In this document: one piece after another, positions 52,787 to 52,994 of the stretch
How the letters are laid out: each line of letters begins with the position of its first letter
Position numbering within the stretch: the stretch's first letter is position 1
Source: Clostridia bacterium
GTDB lineage: Bacteria; Bacillota; Clostridia; Christensenellales; Aristaeellaceae
Direction of reading: 5' to 3'
DNA: 52,994 nt
Assembly (NCBI GenBank): GCA_017544935.1
Contig: JAFYDF010000077.1
Coordinates: forward strand, 1 to 52,994
Made by a program: the position numbers and the translations under genes
Notes under the pieces: generated by a model
Seen by the model: the letters and a program-made list of their open reading frames with translations, nothing else
Database searches by the model: none
What the model was told of the DNA's origin: nothing

Positions 52787-52994
52787 ATGAATGTGACTGT
52801 AACTGCGAAGCTGCAGGTGATCGTGACGCCCAAACAGCGTGCTGCACTGGATCAGACAATGGAAGTATACCGTCAGGCATGCAATTATGTGTCCGGGCAT
52901 ATCTTTGAAACGCATGACCTGAAAATGATATCCCTTCACAATGCGCTGTACCGCACACTGCGGGAACAGTTTGGACTGAAAGCCCAGATGACAC
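52787..52994 (+). mobile_element. tnpB: TnpB (IS200/IS605-type RNA-guided nuclease), 3' end outside the window
   Basis: The first 69 codons of an ATG gene with GGGGGTG upstream. The N-terminus MNVTVTAKLQ, TPKQRAALDQTMEVYRQACNYVS, ETHDLK and SLHNALYRTLREQFGLKAQM is that of TnpB, the ancestor of Cas12. The catalytic RuvC residues, zinc finger and the guide RNA at the right end lie beyond the window. No tnpA (Y1 transposase) precedes it here, so it may be a TnpB-only element. The left end should lie between about 52550 and 52786, but I could not identify a hairpin boundary. Confidence 0.85.

Noticed and set aside
52527..52994. In-frame extension of the CXXC membrane protein gene to the right edge
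   Set aside because: It is antisense to the tnpB start and to an intergenic stretch, with no hydrophobic or conserved segment before the GTG at 52526.

Overview
The window comes from a low-to-mid GC Gram-positive bacterium, most likely Bacillota, class Clostridia. The evidence is family content: type III glutamine synthetase, DegV and DUF1836 proteins, DUF3784, Jag with an acidic/basic linker, LplB/YtcP-type sugar permeases, an L10-leader attenuator, a 6S RNA and strong GGAGG ribosome sites. Ser/Ala-type signal peptides without a lipobox on the sugar-binding protein hint at a Christensenellales-like lineage, but that placement is a guess. No rRNA, tRNA, CRISPR array or prophage was seen. A transposon gene (tnpB) enters only at the extreme right edge.

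Layout. 1-2.8 kb: end of a cell-wall amidase, a DEAD-box helicase and deoC (+). 2.9-8.9 kb: an XRE/TPR regulator, an SDR oxidoreductase behind a MerR-type promoter, pyrG (-), ridA (+), and guaA (-) with a perfect promoter and a structured leader. 8.9-16.9 kb: glutamine synthetase III, a sugar isomerase-like TIM barrel, a serine hydrolase with three peptidoglycan-binding repeats, rarA and an M18 aminopeptidase. 16.9-20.5 kb: murQ-murK (amino-sugar salvage), then a divergent DUF1836/DegV pair. 20.5-28.4 kb: a sugar ABC importer without its ATPase, a GNAT, a five-repeat peptidoglycan-binding protein and a Gfo/Idh/MocA plus isomerase pair. 28.4-35.3 kb: alr, a membrane protein, rsmD, coaD, a coiled-coil protein, then rpmH-rnpA-yidD-yidC-jag. 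35.3-44.9 kb (-): GNAT, galM, rho, a TRM11-like methylase, a nucleoside kinase, an exonuclease, DUF3784, a HI0933-type flavoprotein and an RpiR regulator. 44.9-50.1 kb (-): surE, a secreted Cys-peptidase-like protein, rplJ-rplL with an L10 leader, a DMT transporter, a phosphoesterase and 6S RNA. 50.1-52.5 kb (-): a GNAT after a three-gene membrane redox cluster (TlpA, polyferredoxin, CXXC membrane protein).

How it fits together. Much of the window is housekeeping: nucleotide synthesis and salvage (pyrG, guaA, deoC, nucleoside kinase, surE), translation and membrane insertion (rpmH, rnpA, yidD, yidC, rplJL, rsmD), RNA turnover and termination (DEAD helicase, rho, 6S RNA). A second theme is cell-wall handling (amidase, serine hydrolase, peptidoglycan-binding repeats, murQK, alr). 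A third is sugar uptake and conversion.

Most notable points: the nucleoside kinase reading frame carries an intact N-terminal TGS domain whose only well-placed start codon is ACG; a 6S RNA is recognisable in an otherwise empty gap; the SDR gene has a 19-bp-spacer MerR-type promoter; guaA has a structured leader I cannot assign to a class; and the redox triad includes a CXXC protein with an added membrane domain.
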